A DNA stretch of 64,000 nucleotides from Sulfurospirillum sp. UBA4058 (GCA_002382085.1 DFZK01000002.1:15718-79717), one strand, 5' to 3'; shown: positions 1 to 7,782, counted from the first letter of the stretch. Notes: generated by a model not told the origin, from the sequence alone. Numbers and translations: made by a program.

Positions 1-138
1 TCCAAAAGCTACGTTAACACTGGGTTCTCCTTGGCGGAGTGCCCGCGCACCTTGGGTGCTTTTTTATCTTTAACACGCCTTTGAAGCAAAGCTCCAAAAG
101 CTACGTTAACACTGGGTTCTCCTTGGCGGAGTGCCCGC
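1..138. repeat. 46-bp direct repeat, two identical copies
   Basis: Bases 1-46 and 93-138 are identical, with a period of 92 bp. Each copy contains a hairpin in which GGGTTCTCC pairs with GGAGTGCCC around a TTGGC loop, with one mismatch. The first copy starts at the window edge, so the repeat may extend further left. The bases after the two copies differ. No protein is supported here; a structured RNA end or an extragenic repeat of the genome is likely. Bases 148-164 hold another small AT-rich hairpin. Nothing else was seen before the promoter at about 278. Confidence 0.7.
47..66 (+). terminator. Rho-independent terminator between repeat copies
   Basis: GCACC and GGTGC form a five-base stem around TTG at 47-59, followed by a run of seven T. 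It probably ends a transcript that enters the window from the left. Confidence 0.5.
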
Positions 139-277
139 CTTTTACGTGCAAAAAAATTTTGCATGAAGGCTATTAACGAAAGCTATTGTAAGATGATACG
201 CATTAAGAAGCCATTATAGCGACCTATACGCCTCAAACCACTTGAAAAATAGGCGTTTTTCTTAAGTAAAAGTGCGC

Positions 278-304
278 TAGAATAGAATATTACCTTAAAA
301 GGAG
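278..304 (+). promoter_or_regulatory. Candidate promoter and RBS for the 314-1846 operon
   Basis: A TAGAAT -10 element at 278-283 follows a GTGC sequence, a pattern typical of Campylobacterota sigma-70 promoters, which often lack a clear -35. AAGGAG at 299-304 is a strong ribosome binding site for the ATG at 314. Confidence 0.4.
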
Positions 305-313
305 TTCGAAAAA

Positions 314-991
314 ATGGAGTGTAAACTTGCCCTCAGCGTTTTTCGCTTTGACGCAAAAACAGATTTTCTTCCTTACTACAAAACCTACTACGTCACCGTC
401 GATCTTAACGCAAGCGTTCAAACACTTTTAACGCTTATTCACGCTCAAGATCCTAGCTTTGATTTCCCGAAAGACGCTCTTTCGGCTCTTAAAATCAATC
501 AAAAAGCCCTCTTTGCTTCCGAAACGCTCAAAGGCATCGTCGAGTCTATGGGCAAAGAGTTGAGCCTAGAGCCTCTTAGCATCAAACGTGCTATCAAAGA
601 TATGATCATCGATACCGACGATTTTTATCGCAATTTCGACCGTCTCAATGCATTCGTAGACGGTAAAGATAAAACTCTCTACGAGCACTATCTGATTTAC
701 CGTTATGCGTCTAGTGCTTTAAACGTCATCGAAGATTTTCAAGGCGACGCTTTATTTGCGTTTGCTTTCGATATGATCCAAAAATACCCCGAGCAAAAAG
801 AGAAGATTTTAAACGTAATCGCCGATGAAAAAACCGGTATCTTCGTACGCACGAGATTGTGCCAAAAAATCTATCCGTGTGCGGGCGAAGTCGAGCAAAA
901 AATCGCCGCTTTGAAAAATATGATCCTAAAACATCGACCGTTTTGCAATCCTTTGGTCGAAAAATTATCCCGTCGCGTCGACACGTTGTAA
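314..991 (+). CDS. DUF5644-like protein of Campylobacterota
   Basis: A 225-residue soluble protein with no signal peptide or membrane segment. Its length, its opening with a short beta-rich N-terminal region (FRFDAKTDFLPYY), and its position directly before a second protein with a similar start (YFLFDALIETDKTIPF) resemble the paired DUF5644/HdrB C-terminal-like proteins found in Campylobacterota. That match is from memory and not certain. The gene has a good AAGGAG site and is separated by only 9 bp from the next gene, so the two are almost certainly co-transcribed. Cysteines are few (C4, two in a C-x5-C arrangement, and C210), so no iron-sulfur cluster can be argued. The function is unknown. 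Confidence 0.55.
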   Translation: MECKLALSVFRFDAKTDFLPYYKTYYVTVDLNASVQTLLTLIHAQDPSFDFPKDALSALKINQKALFASETLKGIVESMGKELSLEPLSIKRAIKDMIIDTDDFYRNFDRLNAFVDGKDKTLYEHYLIYRYASSALNVIEDFQGDALFAFAFDMIQKYPEQKEKILNVIADEKTGIFVRTRLCQKIYPCAGEVEQKIAALKNMILKHRPFCNPLVEKLSRRVDTL

Positions 992-1000
992 GGAGAGACG

Positions 1001-1846
1001 ATGAAACGTTATTTTTTATTCGATGCCCTCATCGAAACCGACAAAACAATCCCTTTCACGCAAGCAACGCAAACACTCTTTCGCATGTTAGAGCTGGACG
1101 TTCCCTCGCTCAAAGAAGCCAAAGCCGATGTCGGTTTTGAGATGATGATGCTCGATCAAGAGAAGTTTTTGATCCGCAATGCTCTGACGCTTTCCAAAGC
1201 CGCAAAAGAAAATGCACACATCGTCTGTCCGGAGCAAAGTTCGTTTAGTTCTCTTTCGATGACGAAAGACGCTCTTCAAAACAACCCCGAACTTTACGAA
1301 AAGGTAGCCTCCGCATTGCTGGATAAAAGCGTCGCGCTCAACCTTGACGTCGAAATTTTGAGTTTAGAAGGCTTCTTACGTGAAGTGTGCGATGCCGAAA
1401 AACTTCAGAGCATGCTTAAACGTCCTTTTGCGAAGTTTCAAGCGGCTCTTTTTCAAAGCAGTGCTTATTGCCGTGCGCGTAAATTTAACCGTGACGAAGA
1501 CTTAAACGTACTTCTTGATCTCATCGAACTCAAACGCGTTAAGCACGAACACCGTTTTGAAAGCGACGGATACGAACTCTTCGACGCCAATCCGCAAGCC
1601 GCTAAAACACTTTGCGGCAAAGCGATGCTCGATATGTTCGATAATGCGGCGGACTTTATCGTCGTGACGGATGCGCGCAGTTTCGTGATGTGCGACGTTT
1701 ACCAAAAAGAGAGCGAAAAACTCCTCGGTCGCGAGATCGGACTTTTTACCCTCACGCTTCCCGAACTTCTTGTCTTGGCATTGGGAGAAACGGACGTGAA
1801 AAAAATCGGTCTTGATAAGCATCGTACGCGCGTGACCCTCCTCTAA
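1001..1846 (+). CDS. HdrB C-terminal-like / DUF5644-type protein
   Basis: A 281-residue soluble protein paired with the upstream gene (9-bp gap, GGAGAG site). The N-terminal 30 residues resemble those of the upstream protein, suggesting a shared small beta-grasp-like domain. A middle segment with ICPEQSSF and a C-terminal half containing CGKAMLDMFDNAADFIVVTD resembles the C-terminal part of HdrB-type or CCG proteins, in which a Cys/His-poor version is common in Campylobacterota. That assignment is a recollection of family annotation and not proof. A role in redox chemistry is possible but not shown. A 12-bp hairpin follows the stop. Confidence 0.5.
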   Translation: MKRYFLFDALIETDKTIPFTQATQTLFRMLELDVPSLKEAKADVGFEMMMLDQEKFLIRNALTLSKAAKENAHIVCPEQSSFSSLSMTKDALQNNPELYEKVASALLDKSVALNLDVEILSLEGFLREVCDAEKLQSMLKRPFAKFQAALFQSSAYCRARKFNRDEDLNVLLDLIELKRVKHEHRFESDGYELFDANPQAAKTLCGKAMLDMFDNAADFIVVTDARSFVMCDVYQKESEKLLGREIGLFTLTLPELLVLALGETDVKKIGLDKHRTRVTLL

Positions 1847-1857
1847 ACCCCTAACGC

Positions 1858-1886
1858 TTAAGGAGCAAAAAATCTTTGCTCCTTAA
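1858..1886 (+). terminator. Hairpin after the two-gene operon
   Basis: A perfect 12-bp stem (TTAAGGAGCAAA and its complement) with a five-base loop lies 12 bp after the stop codon. A-runs rather than T-runs follow it, so termination efficiency is uncertain. Confidence 0.5.
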
Positions 1887-1984
1887 AAAAATATAAATAG
1901 GACTTTATCTATCCTATTTTTAAGAGTTTTTTTCACGATTGTGTATTATCATTTCATATCTTTTACACAATAAGGAGTGATGGA

Positions 1985-2377
1985 ATGCCAAAAATTAATC
2001 GTTACGTCGATATCGACACCGTTGAGAGAGAAGCTAAAAAAGATTACATCGATCGACACTCTCCCTTTATCGCCTGTGCTCAAAACGCTCAACAAAATGC
2101 ACCGTTTAAAGTAACCGTTAAAGTCGGTAACGCCTATACGCATCCGGACGATTTTGACCACTATATCGCCAATATTCAACTTTACAACGGCGAAACGCTT
2201 TTAGCCAGAGCCGACTTTGTTGCCGGAACGCTCGGAGGACAAGATAAAAAAGGTCAAGCGGAAGTCACGTTTACGATCGTCCCGACCGGTAAAAAACTCC
2301 ACCTCGTCGCGCAAAGCTACTGCACCAAACACGGTATTTGGGAGAGCGATCCCGTTGAAGTGAGCGTTGAAGAGTAA
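1985..2377 (+). CDS. Superoxide reductase (neelaredoxin type)
   Basis: Reduces superoxide to hydrogen peroxide in the cytoplasm of anaerobes and microaerophiles without producing oxygen. The 130-residue protein has all five ligands of the catalytic Fe(His)4(Cys) centre: His25 in DRHSPF, His53 and His59 in THPDDFDHYI, and Cys113 and His116 in YCTKHG. The Glu-Lys pair usually found before the first ligand is conservatively replaced by Asp23-Arg24. There is no N-terminal desulforedoxin domain, so it is the one-iron class. It is a single gene with its own upstream region (GGAG site at about 1975). A likely electron donor is rubredoxin, which is not encoded in this window. Confidence 0.9.
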   Translation: MPKINRYVDIDTVEREAKKDYIDRHSPFIACAQNAQQNAPFKVTVKVGNAYTHPDDFDHYIANIQLYNGETLLARADFVAGTLGGQDKKGQAEVTFTIVPTGKKLHLVAQSYCTKHGIWESDPVEVSVEE

Positions 2378-2395
2378 AAAAGGGATTTTTTTTCA

Positions 2396-2423
2396 TTCAA
2401 GAGTGCTACTCGGCACTCTTGAA
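2396..2423. terminator. Intergenic hairpin between convergent genes
   Basis: TTCAAGAGTGC pairs perfectly with its complement around a six-base loop (11-bp stem). It lies between the convergent superoxide reductase and SIR2-like genes and overlaps the stop codon of the latter. An eight-T run lies on its left side on the plus strand, so it is not a textbook terminator in either direction. Confidence 0.45.
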
Positions 2424-3236
2424 AAATGTTTCCAACGTAAGAGGAAGCTTTTCGATCTGATGGGCTTTCAAAAATTTTTCTTCTTTTTTACTCATCGTCT
2501 CTTTATCGCTTACCGTATAACCGCCCTTCAATCCTAACGTGACCTCGTTTGCCACCATACGAAACGTATCGCGATCGAAATCGACGCCGAGAAAAAGGTA
2601 GCTTTTGTCGTTTTTAAACGTTTTTAAAAACGGAGGAAGTGCATACCCGCCCATTGCTTCGGTCAACCAATCGACGAAATCGGCATCGGAAATAATAAAG
2701 TTTTTCTCCGGAACGGTACAACCGAGCGGCTTAAAAACGATAGGAATTTCTACATGTAAAGCTTCTTTGTCGATCCGCGTATAGGTTTGAGTCGCAACCT
2801 CGTAACGATACGCGATAAAACGATCGTACCCCGCCATAATGCGACTCACGCCCGTAATCAAAAAATGCTCCGTCGCATCGTAAAGTTTAAGCAACGAATC
2901 GTCTAGATTAAGATCGACGACGTAACGAGGCATCAGGGTTTTCAACCAGACGTAAACCTCAGGCATCGCGTAAGGTTTTGCGGTAAAGATATGGTGTGTC
3001 ATACCTTCGATATACGCTCGTCCTTTGCGTTGTTCCAAGCTCATTGCCGCACGCGAATATTCGTACATCAATCTTGGAGACATCGCACGTCCTGAATTTA
3101 ACGCCAAAATCATCGAATCGCTGTCAAAAGGAATTTGAAAGCCGTCTTCGGTTTTTGTGCCTTTAAAAACGCCCATTCCGATAAAAGGAACCGTAGTGCC
3201 CTCTTTAATTCGGGCTTCTAATTCACTCTTCTTCAC
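2406..3236 (-). CDS. SIR2-like domain protein coupled to NifA
   Basis: A 276-residue protein that resembles the SIR2-like (SIR2_2 type) fold. It has a nucleotide-binding start, PFIGMGVFKG, in place of the usual glycine-rich loop, a KPLG motif at about residue 177 where family members have KLHG, and a final segment SYLFLGVDFDRDTFRMV matching the usual LFLGYSLDDPDLR. The catalytic histidine of the HG motif appears to be replaced by leucine, so deacylase or NADase activity is doubtful and NAD sensing is an alternative. It overlaps the end of nifA by 14 bp, so translation is coupled and a role in nitrogen-fixation control is inferred. I know of no assigned function for this pair. Confidence 0.6.
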   Translation of the reverse strand: MKKSELEARIKEGTTVPFIGMGVFKGTKTEDGFQIPFDSDSMILALNSGRAMSPRLMYEYSRAAMSLEQRKGRAYIEGMTHHIFTAKPYAMPEVYVWLKTLMPRYVVDLNLDDSLLKLYDATEHFLITGVSRIMAGYDRFIAYRYEVATQTYTRIDKEALHVEIPIVFKPLGCTVPEKNFIISDADFVDWLTEAMGGYALPPFLKTFKNDKSYLFLGVDFDRDTFRMVANEVTLGLKGGYTVSDKETMSKKEEKFLKAHQIEKLPLTLETFFKSAE

Positions 3237-4620
3237 TCATGATCCTTCGTTGGCACATTAGTTTTTGGTTAAACGCCGGTAAAAGCAATAGCATTTCATC
3301 CGCGCTGATACCGTCTTCACTTCCCATCAATACGATACGCTCGACCGTATTTTCCAGTTCACGCACGTTTCCGGGCCACGTGTATTGGCACAAAATCTCC
3401 ATCGCTTCGTCGGTAATGAGCACTTTTTTCTTATGATTGCTCATCGATTTTTGCAAAAAGAAATTGACGAGTAAGGCGATATCGTCGCCGCGTTCGCGAA
3501 GCGGCGGTAAGTCGATGGGAATCACGTTGAGACGATAGTACAAATCTTCTCTGAACGTTCCGTTTTTAACCATCTCTTCCAAATTGCGATTGGTTGCGGC
3601 GACCAAACGAACGTTGACTTTGATCGTTTTGCTACCGCCGACGCGCTCAAACTCTCGCTCTTGTAAAACGCGCAACAGTTTGACTTGCGCCGAAGCCGAA
3701 ATATCACCGATTTCGTCTAAAAAGAGCGTTCCGCCGTCGGCAAGTTCAAAACGCCCTTTGCGCGCCTCTTTGGCATCGGTAAACGCCCCTTTTTCATGTC
3801 CGAACAGTTCGCTTTCGATCAAGGTATCGGTAATCGCCGCACAGTTGAGCTTCACGAAAGGCTCTTCTTTACGTTTAGAGCGTTTGTGAATCGCGGCGGC
3901 GACGAGTTCCTTGCCCGTACCCGTTTCGCCTCTCACCAAGACCGTAACGTTACTCTCGGCGATACGCTCGACGACGTTATACACCATCTTCATTTTCGGA
4001 CTCTCTCCGATAATATCGCCGAAATTGTGTACCTTCGAGTCCCACTCCATTTTATAGTAAAGTTTCAACTCTTTGAGACGCTCTTTTTCTTTCAAATTAA
4101 TATCGTGAGAGCGAATGGATTGCGCAAAAATCGAACTCAAAATCGTCAAAACGCGAATCGTACTTTCAAAATCGATCGCCGTTTTGCGCGTCGTACTGGC
4201 ACCCAAAACGCCGATGACCTCTTGATCGACCAGCATCGGTACGGCAATATACGAAATCGCGCTTTGATCGCGATTGCCCGATTTATTTAAAAACATCATA
4301 TCGTTATGAAGGTTTTCGATGACGACGGGCTCTTTACTCTCGGCGGCATGTCCCGTCACGCCTTCTCCGAGTTTATACGTCGCTAACTCTTTTTGATGTC
4401 TGCTAAAATCGATACTAGCATATACGCTTAAAATATTATCTTCGCCTAGCGTATGAATCACGCATTTTTCAAGATGCAATCTATTTTTCAAAATCATTAA
4501 CGCTTTTTCAAGCGATGCAACCAAATTCAGTGAATTGGAAACGACCGTTGCCGTTTCATAGAGTGTCATTAGTTCTCGCGTGTTCAGACAATCTCCACAT
4601 TTTGCATCTAATGGAACCAT
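3223..4620 (-). CDS. nifA: NifA-type sigma-54 activator lacking the DNA-binding domain
   Basis: Sigma-54 activator of nitrogen-fixation genes. A GAF sensor domain (about residues 20-170) precedes an AAA+ domain with Walker A GETGTGKE (231-238), the sigma-54 contact loop GAFTDA (278-283; GAFTGA in most relatives) and WPGNVRELE (415-423). The protein stops at residue 465, about 25 residues after the AAA+ domain. The Fis-type helix-turn-helix that ends normal NifA (typically 500-580 residues) is absent, and the downstream DNA encodes another protein, so this is not a simple frameshift. Cys8 and Cys11 form a CxxC at the N-terminus that could sense redox or oxygen. The same architecture is known for Helicobacter FlgR. 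The assignment to nif rather than another sigma-54 regulon rests on the GAF domain and on neighbouring nifT. Confidence 0.8.
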   Translation of the reverse strand: MVPLDAKCGDCLNTRELMTLYETATVVSNSLNLVASLEKALMILKNRLHLEKCVIHTLGEDNILSVYASIDFSRHQKELATYKLGEGVTGHAAESKEPVVIENLHNDMMFLNKSGNRDQSAISYIAVPMLVDQEVIGVLGASTTRKTAIDFESTIRVLTILSSIFAQSIRSHDINLKEKERLKELKLYYKMEWDSKVHNFGDIIGESPKMKMVYNVVERIAESNVTVLVRGETGTGKELVAAAIHKRSKRKEEPFVKLNCAAITDTLIESELFGHEKGAFTDAKEARKGRFELADGGTLFLDEIGDISASAQVKLLRVLQEREFERVGGSKTIKVNVRLVAATNRNLEEMVKNGTFREDLYYRLNVIPIDLPPLRERGDDIALLVNFFLQKSMSNHKKKVLITDEAMEILCQYTWPGNVRELENTVERIVLMGSEDGISADEMLLLLPAFNQKLMCQRRIMSEEE

Positions 4621-4654
4621 CGTACACTCCTAAACCACTAGTTTCGATACCAAA

Positions 4655-4690
4655 ATTATAGACAAAATTGGATACTTAATATCCAATTTT
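4655..4690 (-). promoter_or_regulatory. nifA promoter with 11-bp inverted-repeat operator
   Basis: Bases 4664-4674 and 4680-4690 form a perfect inverted repeat, TTGGATA flanked by A/T, with a five-base spacer. On the minus strand a TATAAT -10 element (4655-4660) lies four bases downstream of it and about 35 bp before the nifA start, so the palindrome covers the -35 region. That position suits a repressor operator. It also lies after nifT and could act as a terminator, but no T-run follows it on the minus strand. Confidence 0.5.
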
Positions 4691-4720
4691 TATGTTTATA
4701 TTTTAACCACAAACCCGATG

Positions 4721-4930
4721 CTATTCTGAAATTTTTTTACAAACCTCTTCTTTGGGAAGGTTCTTAGGACCGGGTTGTATCCACCACGTTTCGTCGTTGC
4801 TCAAAACCACTTCGCCGCCCCATTTCTCCTCGCTGTTAAATTCAATGGTTTTGATGGTCTCTTCCATATCTTTTTTCGCGATATAAAAGTAGATTTCGTT
4901 TCCCTCTTCGCGTAACATGACTTTTGCCAT
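4721..4930 (-). CDS. nifT: NifT/FixU family protein
   Basis: A 69-residue protein matching the NifT/FixU family: start MAKVMLREEG, central YIAKKDMEE and the diagnostic WGGEVVLSNDETWWI. NifT is a small protein of nif operons whose exact role is unresolved; mutants of other bacteria show little phenotype. It lies 9 bp after the flavoprotein gene with a strong AAGGAG site and is the last gene of the aldo/keto reductase-flavoprotein-nifT unit. It normally follows nifK, so its position here apart from nifHDK is unusual and ties this operon to nitrogen fixation. Confidence 0.85.
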   Translation of the reverse strand: MAKVMLREEGNEIYFYIAKKDMEETIKTIEFNSEEKWGGEVVLSNDETWWIQPGPKNLPKEEVCKKISE

Positions 4931-4939
4931 TTTTTCTCC

Positions 4940-6577
4940 TTAGGTTAATATTTTTTTTAAAAAGCGCGTCAACCATTGATCTTCGTACGAAACTTTGAAA
5001 AACCCTTTTTGAAGCTCTTTGACCAAAACGTGACGATTTCCCTCTTTTGACATGGAAGGATACTCTTCCCTGTAATGCGACCCTCGGCTCTCTTTACGAT
5101 GCAATGCGCCTAAGATAATCGCTTCGGAAAGTTCCAAAGCGTTACGAAGCTCCAAAATCGAAATCAATTCGACGTTATTGTGTTTGCCTTTGTCGATGCA
5201 ATGCAAGGTATTGGCTTCCAAACGCAAATATTTCATATAATCAAACGCCTCTTGCAAAGATGTTTCATTGCGAAAAATACCCGCTTTATCGAACATAATT
5301 TTTCCGACCGAAATCCGCATGGCGTTGAAGTTCTTGGTGCAATCTCCCTCAAAAATACGCTGCACCAAATCCATATTTTTGATGACGACGCTATAATCGA
5401 TCGGCAAAAGATCGCGTGTATGCGCGTACTCTTTGGCTTTTTTTCCGGCAAGTTCACCGAAAACCGCACCTTCCAAAAGCGAATTCCCGCCCAAACGATT
5501 TGCACCGTGAACCCCCAAAGAAGCACTTTCGCCGCAAATAAAAAGCCCCTTCACGTCGCATTCGCACATGATTGAAGCGATGCCGCCCATGCTGTAATGG
5601 GCTACGGGTTTAATTTCCAACAATTCACTTGCCAAGTCGATTCCCGCTTGGTTGTAAGCACTTTTGTACAAAGAAGGTACGCGCGTTTCCAAAACCTCTT
5701 GGGGAATATGACGCATATCGATATAGACTTTTTTACCCGCTTTGATTTGTGAGAAAATAGCGCGCGCCAACACGTCTCTGGTCCCTAGCTCGTTGACGAA
5801 ACGTTCCCCGTCGGAATTGACGAGCAATCCGCCTTCCCCGCGTGCGGCTTCGGAAACAAGATAGCTCGTTTTAGCAAATCCCGTCGGGTGGAATTGCACG
5901 AATTCCATATCTTGTAAATTGAGTCCCGCACGTAACGCGACACTGAGCAAATCGCCCGTGCAATCTTGAGCATTGGTGCTGTATCCTCGATAAATTCCCG
6001 CATATCCGCCGCCGGCAAAGACGACGGCTTTGGTCGGATAAACCGCAACCGTGGAGTCTTGCTTTTTCAAAACAACGATACCGCTGACGTATTTCTCGAT
6101 TTTCGTAATATCCATCACGTAATGATTCACTAAAAAATCCACGCCGATCAAACGCGCTTTTTTGATCAACGCCTGCGTAATCGCCGAACCCGTACTGTCG
6201 CCGACGAAACAGGTACGTTTGGAACTTCCGCCTCCGAAACTGCGTTGTAACATATTTCCGTTGGCGTCACGATCGAACATAACGCCGTAATCAACGAGCT
6301 TTTGAATAATATGCGGCGCTCGATGGCATAAATACGCAATCGCTTTTGGGTTGCCCAATCCCTGCGCGCTTTTGGTCGTATCGTCGATGTGTTTTTGAAT
6401 TTCCGCTTCGTCTTTCGGATCTAAAACGGCGTTGATCCCGCCGCTAGCGACGGAACTGTTCGATTTGAAAAGGTTGCCTTTGGTGATGATAGCGACATTG
6501 TTGGTCTCGCTTTTTGCTTCTATCGCCGCCATCAGTCCGGCGATACCCGAACCGATAATAATCACGTCATACGTCAT
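4940..6577 (-). CDS. NadB/FrdA-type FAD-dependent oxidoreductase
   Basis: A 545-residue cytoplasmic flavoprotein of the succinate dehydrogenase/fumarate reductase/L-aspartate oxidase family. It has an N-terminal dinucleotide fold (DVIIIGSGIAGLMAAIEA), then SSVASGGINA, FVQFHPTG, SEAARGEGG, the substrate-arginine motif GTRDVLARAI, HYSMGGI and a C-terminal SRGSHYREEYP. The histidine that binds FAD covalently in SdhA/FrdA is serine here (NSSVASGG), as in NadB, so FAD is non-covalent. Length and lack of a signal peptide fit L-aspartate oxidase, but nadA and nadC are not nearby. The start at 6577 has a GGAG site, and the upstream gene stops one base before it. The nif-type promoter upstream and nifT downstream suggest a role during diazotrophic growth. 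Confidence 0.75.
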   Translation of the reverse strand: MTYDVIIIGSGIAGLMAAIEAKSETNNVAIITKGNLFKSNSSVASGGINAVLDPKDEAEIQKHIDDTTKSAQGLGNPKAIAYLCHRAPHIIQKLVDYGVMFDRDANGNMLQRSFGGGSSKRTCFVGDSTGSAITQALIKKARLIGVDFLVNHYVMDITKIEKYVSGIVVLKKQDSTVAVYPTKAVVFAGGGYAGIYRGYSTNAQDCTGDLLSVALRAGLNLQDMEFVQFHPTGFAKTSYLVSEAARGEGGLLVNSDGERFVNELGTRDVLARAIFSQIKAGKKVYIDMRHIPQEVLETRVPSLYKSAYNQAGIDLASELLEIKPVAHYSMGGIASIMCECDVKGLFICGESASLGVHGANRLGGNSLLEGAVFGELAGKKAKEYAHTRDLLPIDYSVVIKNMDLVQRIFEGDCTKNFNAMRISVGKIMFDKAGIFRNETSLQEAFDYMKYLRLEANTLHCIDKGKHNNVELISILELRNALELSEAIILGALHRKESRGSHYREEYPSMSKEGNRHVLVKELQKGFFKVSYEDQWLTRFLKKILT

Positions 6578-6578
6578 T

Positions 6579-7706
6579 TTAACGCTCCACTTGGTATAAA
6601 AGGTTGTATTTGGATAGATTGGCGGCATTGGTTTTGGCAATACCGAGATTGGTCGATACATGCTCGGGATTGCTAGAGCTAAAAAGCGAACTAACGACGC
6701 CTCGGGTTGAACGCACAAACTGCAACGCCAACTGCACGTCGCTTTCAAGCTCCATTTTCGAATCGAGTAAATAGCCGACTTCGGGTTTAAACGGACGTTT
6801 AAACAGATGCATCTGCAACAAAGAAGCACTGCTTAAAACACCTAAGCCCAGTTTATGAGCGACTTGCAAGACCGTGTACTCTTTTGCGTCGCTCATCTTT
6901 TGCGTCGGCAAGGAATAGGCATGCGTTTTGGCGATGTTAAAAGGAAGTTGAACGTATTTAAAATGATGGTTCGAACCGCCGACTTCACGCGCAACGTCAA
7001 AGACTTCTTCAAGGTTGATATGTTCTTCGTTATGCGCGTCATACGTCAACGCATTCCAAACGGCGATGCCGTAAGCGCGTATTTTTCCCTCTTCGACCAT
7101 TGTTTCGAAGAGTCGAAAAATATCTTCAAGACGGTGTAGAAAATGACGACGACCCAAACGCTGAAGTTGGGTTTCGGGATTGTGCAAAAAATAGACATCC
7201 AAGGTCTCGATGCGTAGGTTTTCCAACGAACGATGCAACGAATCGTGCAAGAAAGCAGGCGTCATACAATGCTGATCGAGCTCGATGTCTTCAAGCCGCG
7301 CCAACCCTTTTTGGACGATATGTTCGTCGATCCACACGTAAGGATTTTGAGGAAAGGGAAAATCCAAGGGAATGAAACCGCCTTTAGAGCAGATAATCAG
7401 CTCGTCGCGCTTGATTTCACCTGTTTGTATCAGCTCCTCCAACGCTTCGCCGATCTCGCGTTCGCTTTGTTGGTAACGGTAGTTGATCGCCGTGTCGATG
7501 ACGTTGATGCCGCCGCGTATCGCCGTTTTTAAAGCTTCTTTGTAGTCGAACAGATAGTTTTCTTCTTTGTACGGCTCTTTTTTAAACGTCCCAAACCCCA
7601 ATTTGGAAAAGATAAGACCGTCAAAGCGCGCGTAAAAATCTTTATAATGGGAAAATCGTTTGGCAAAGCGATGAGTTGCTTCGGGAGTTGCATACAATTC
7701 GTGCAT
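6579..7706 (-). CDS. Aldo/keto reductase
   Basis: A 375-residue NAD(P)H-dependent aldo/keto reductase. Visible family features are the N-terminal LGFGTF, the catalytic Asp-Tyr segment GGINVIDTAINYRYQQSE, the active-site lysine region ICSKGG, the histidine segment DVYFLHNPE and the GIAVWN strand. It is longer than the usual 280-340 residues because of an N-terminal extension of about 35 residues. The GAGGTG site before the ATG is strong. It is the first gene of an operon with the flavoprotein and nifT, preceded by a -24/-12 type sequence. The substrate is unknown; the pairing with a NadB/FrdA-like flavoprotein is unusual. Confidence 0.8.
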   Translation of the reverse strand: MHELYATPEATHRFAKRFSHYKDFYARFDGLIFSKLGFGTFKKEPYKEENYLFDYKEALKTAIRGGINVIDTAINYRYQQSEREIGEALEELIQTGEIKRDELIICSKGGFIPLDFPFPQNPYVWIDEHIVQKGLARLEDIELDQHCMTPAFLHDSLHRSLENLRIETLDVYFLHNPETQLQRLGRRHFLHRLEDIFRLFETMVEEGKIRAYGIAVWNALTYDAHNEEHINLEEVFDVAREVGGSNHHFKYVQLPFNIAKTHAYSLPTQKMSDAKEYTVLQVAHKLGLGVLSSASLLQMHLFKRPFKPEVGYLLDSKMELESDVQLALQFVRSTRGVVSSLFSSSNPEHVSTNLGIAKTNAANLSKYNLLYQVER

Positions 7707-7768
7707 CGTTCACCTCATAATTTTTTTCGATACGCTCTTCTATACAAGAAACGTTCCGTTACTTTTGA

Positions 7769-7782
7769 GCATTGAAGTGCCC
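7769..7782 (-). promoter_or_regulatory. Candidate sigma-54 (-24/-12) promoter
   Basis: Read on the minus strand, AGGGCACTTCAATGCTC contains GG and GC separated by ten bases, the sigma-54 spacing, with a GGCAC-like -24 box and an ATGC -12 box. The GC lies 63 bp before the aldo/keto reductase start. No mutational or profile test was possible here. Confidence 0.5.

Noticed and set aside
3796..4290. Plus-strand open frames inside nifA and other genes
   Set aside because: They are antisense shadows without ribosome sites or family features; the real genes on the opposite strand show conserved motifs.
6578..6829. Upstream extension of the flavoprotein frame by 84 codons
   Set aside because: It overlaps the aldo/keto reductase gene in another frame and has no family similarity; the dinucleotide fold begins right after the ATG at 6577.
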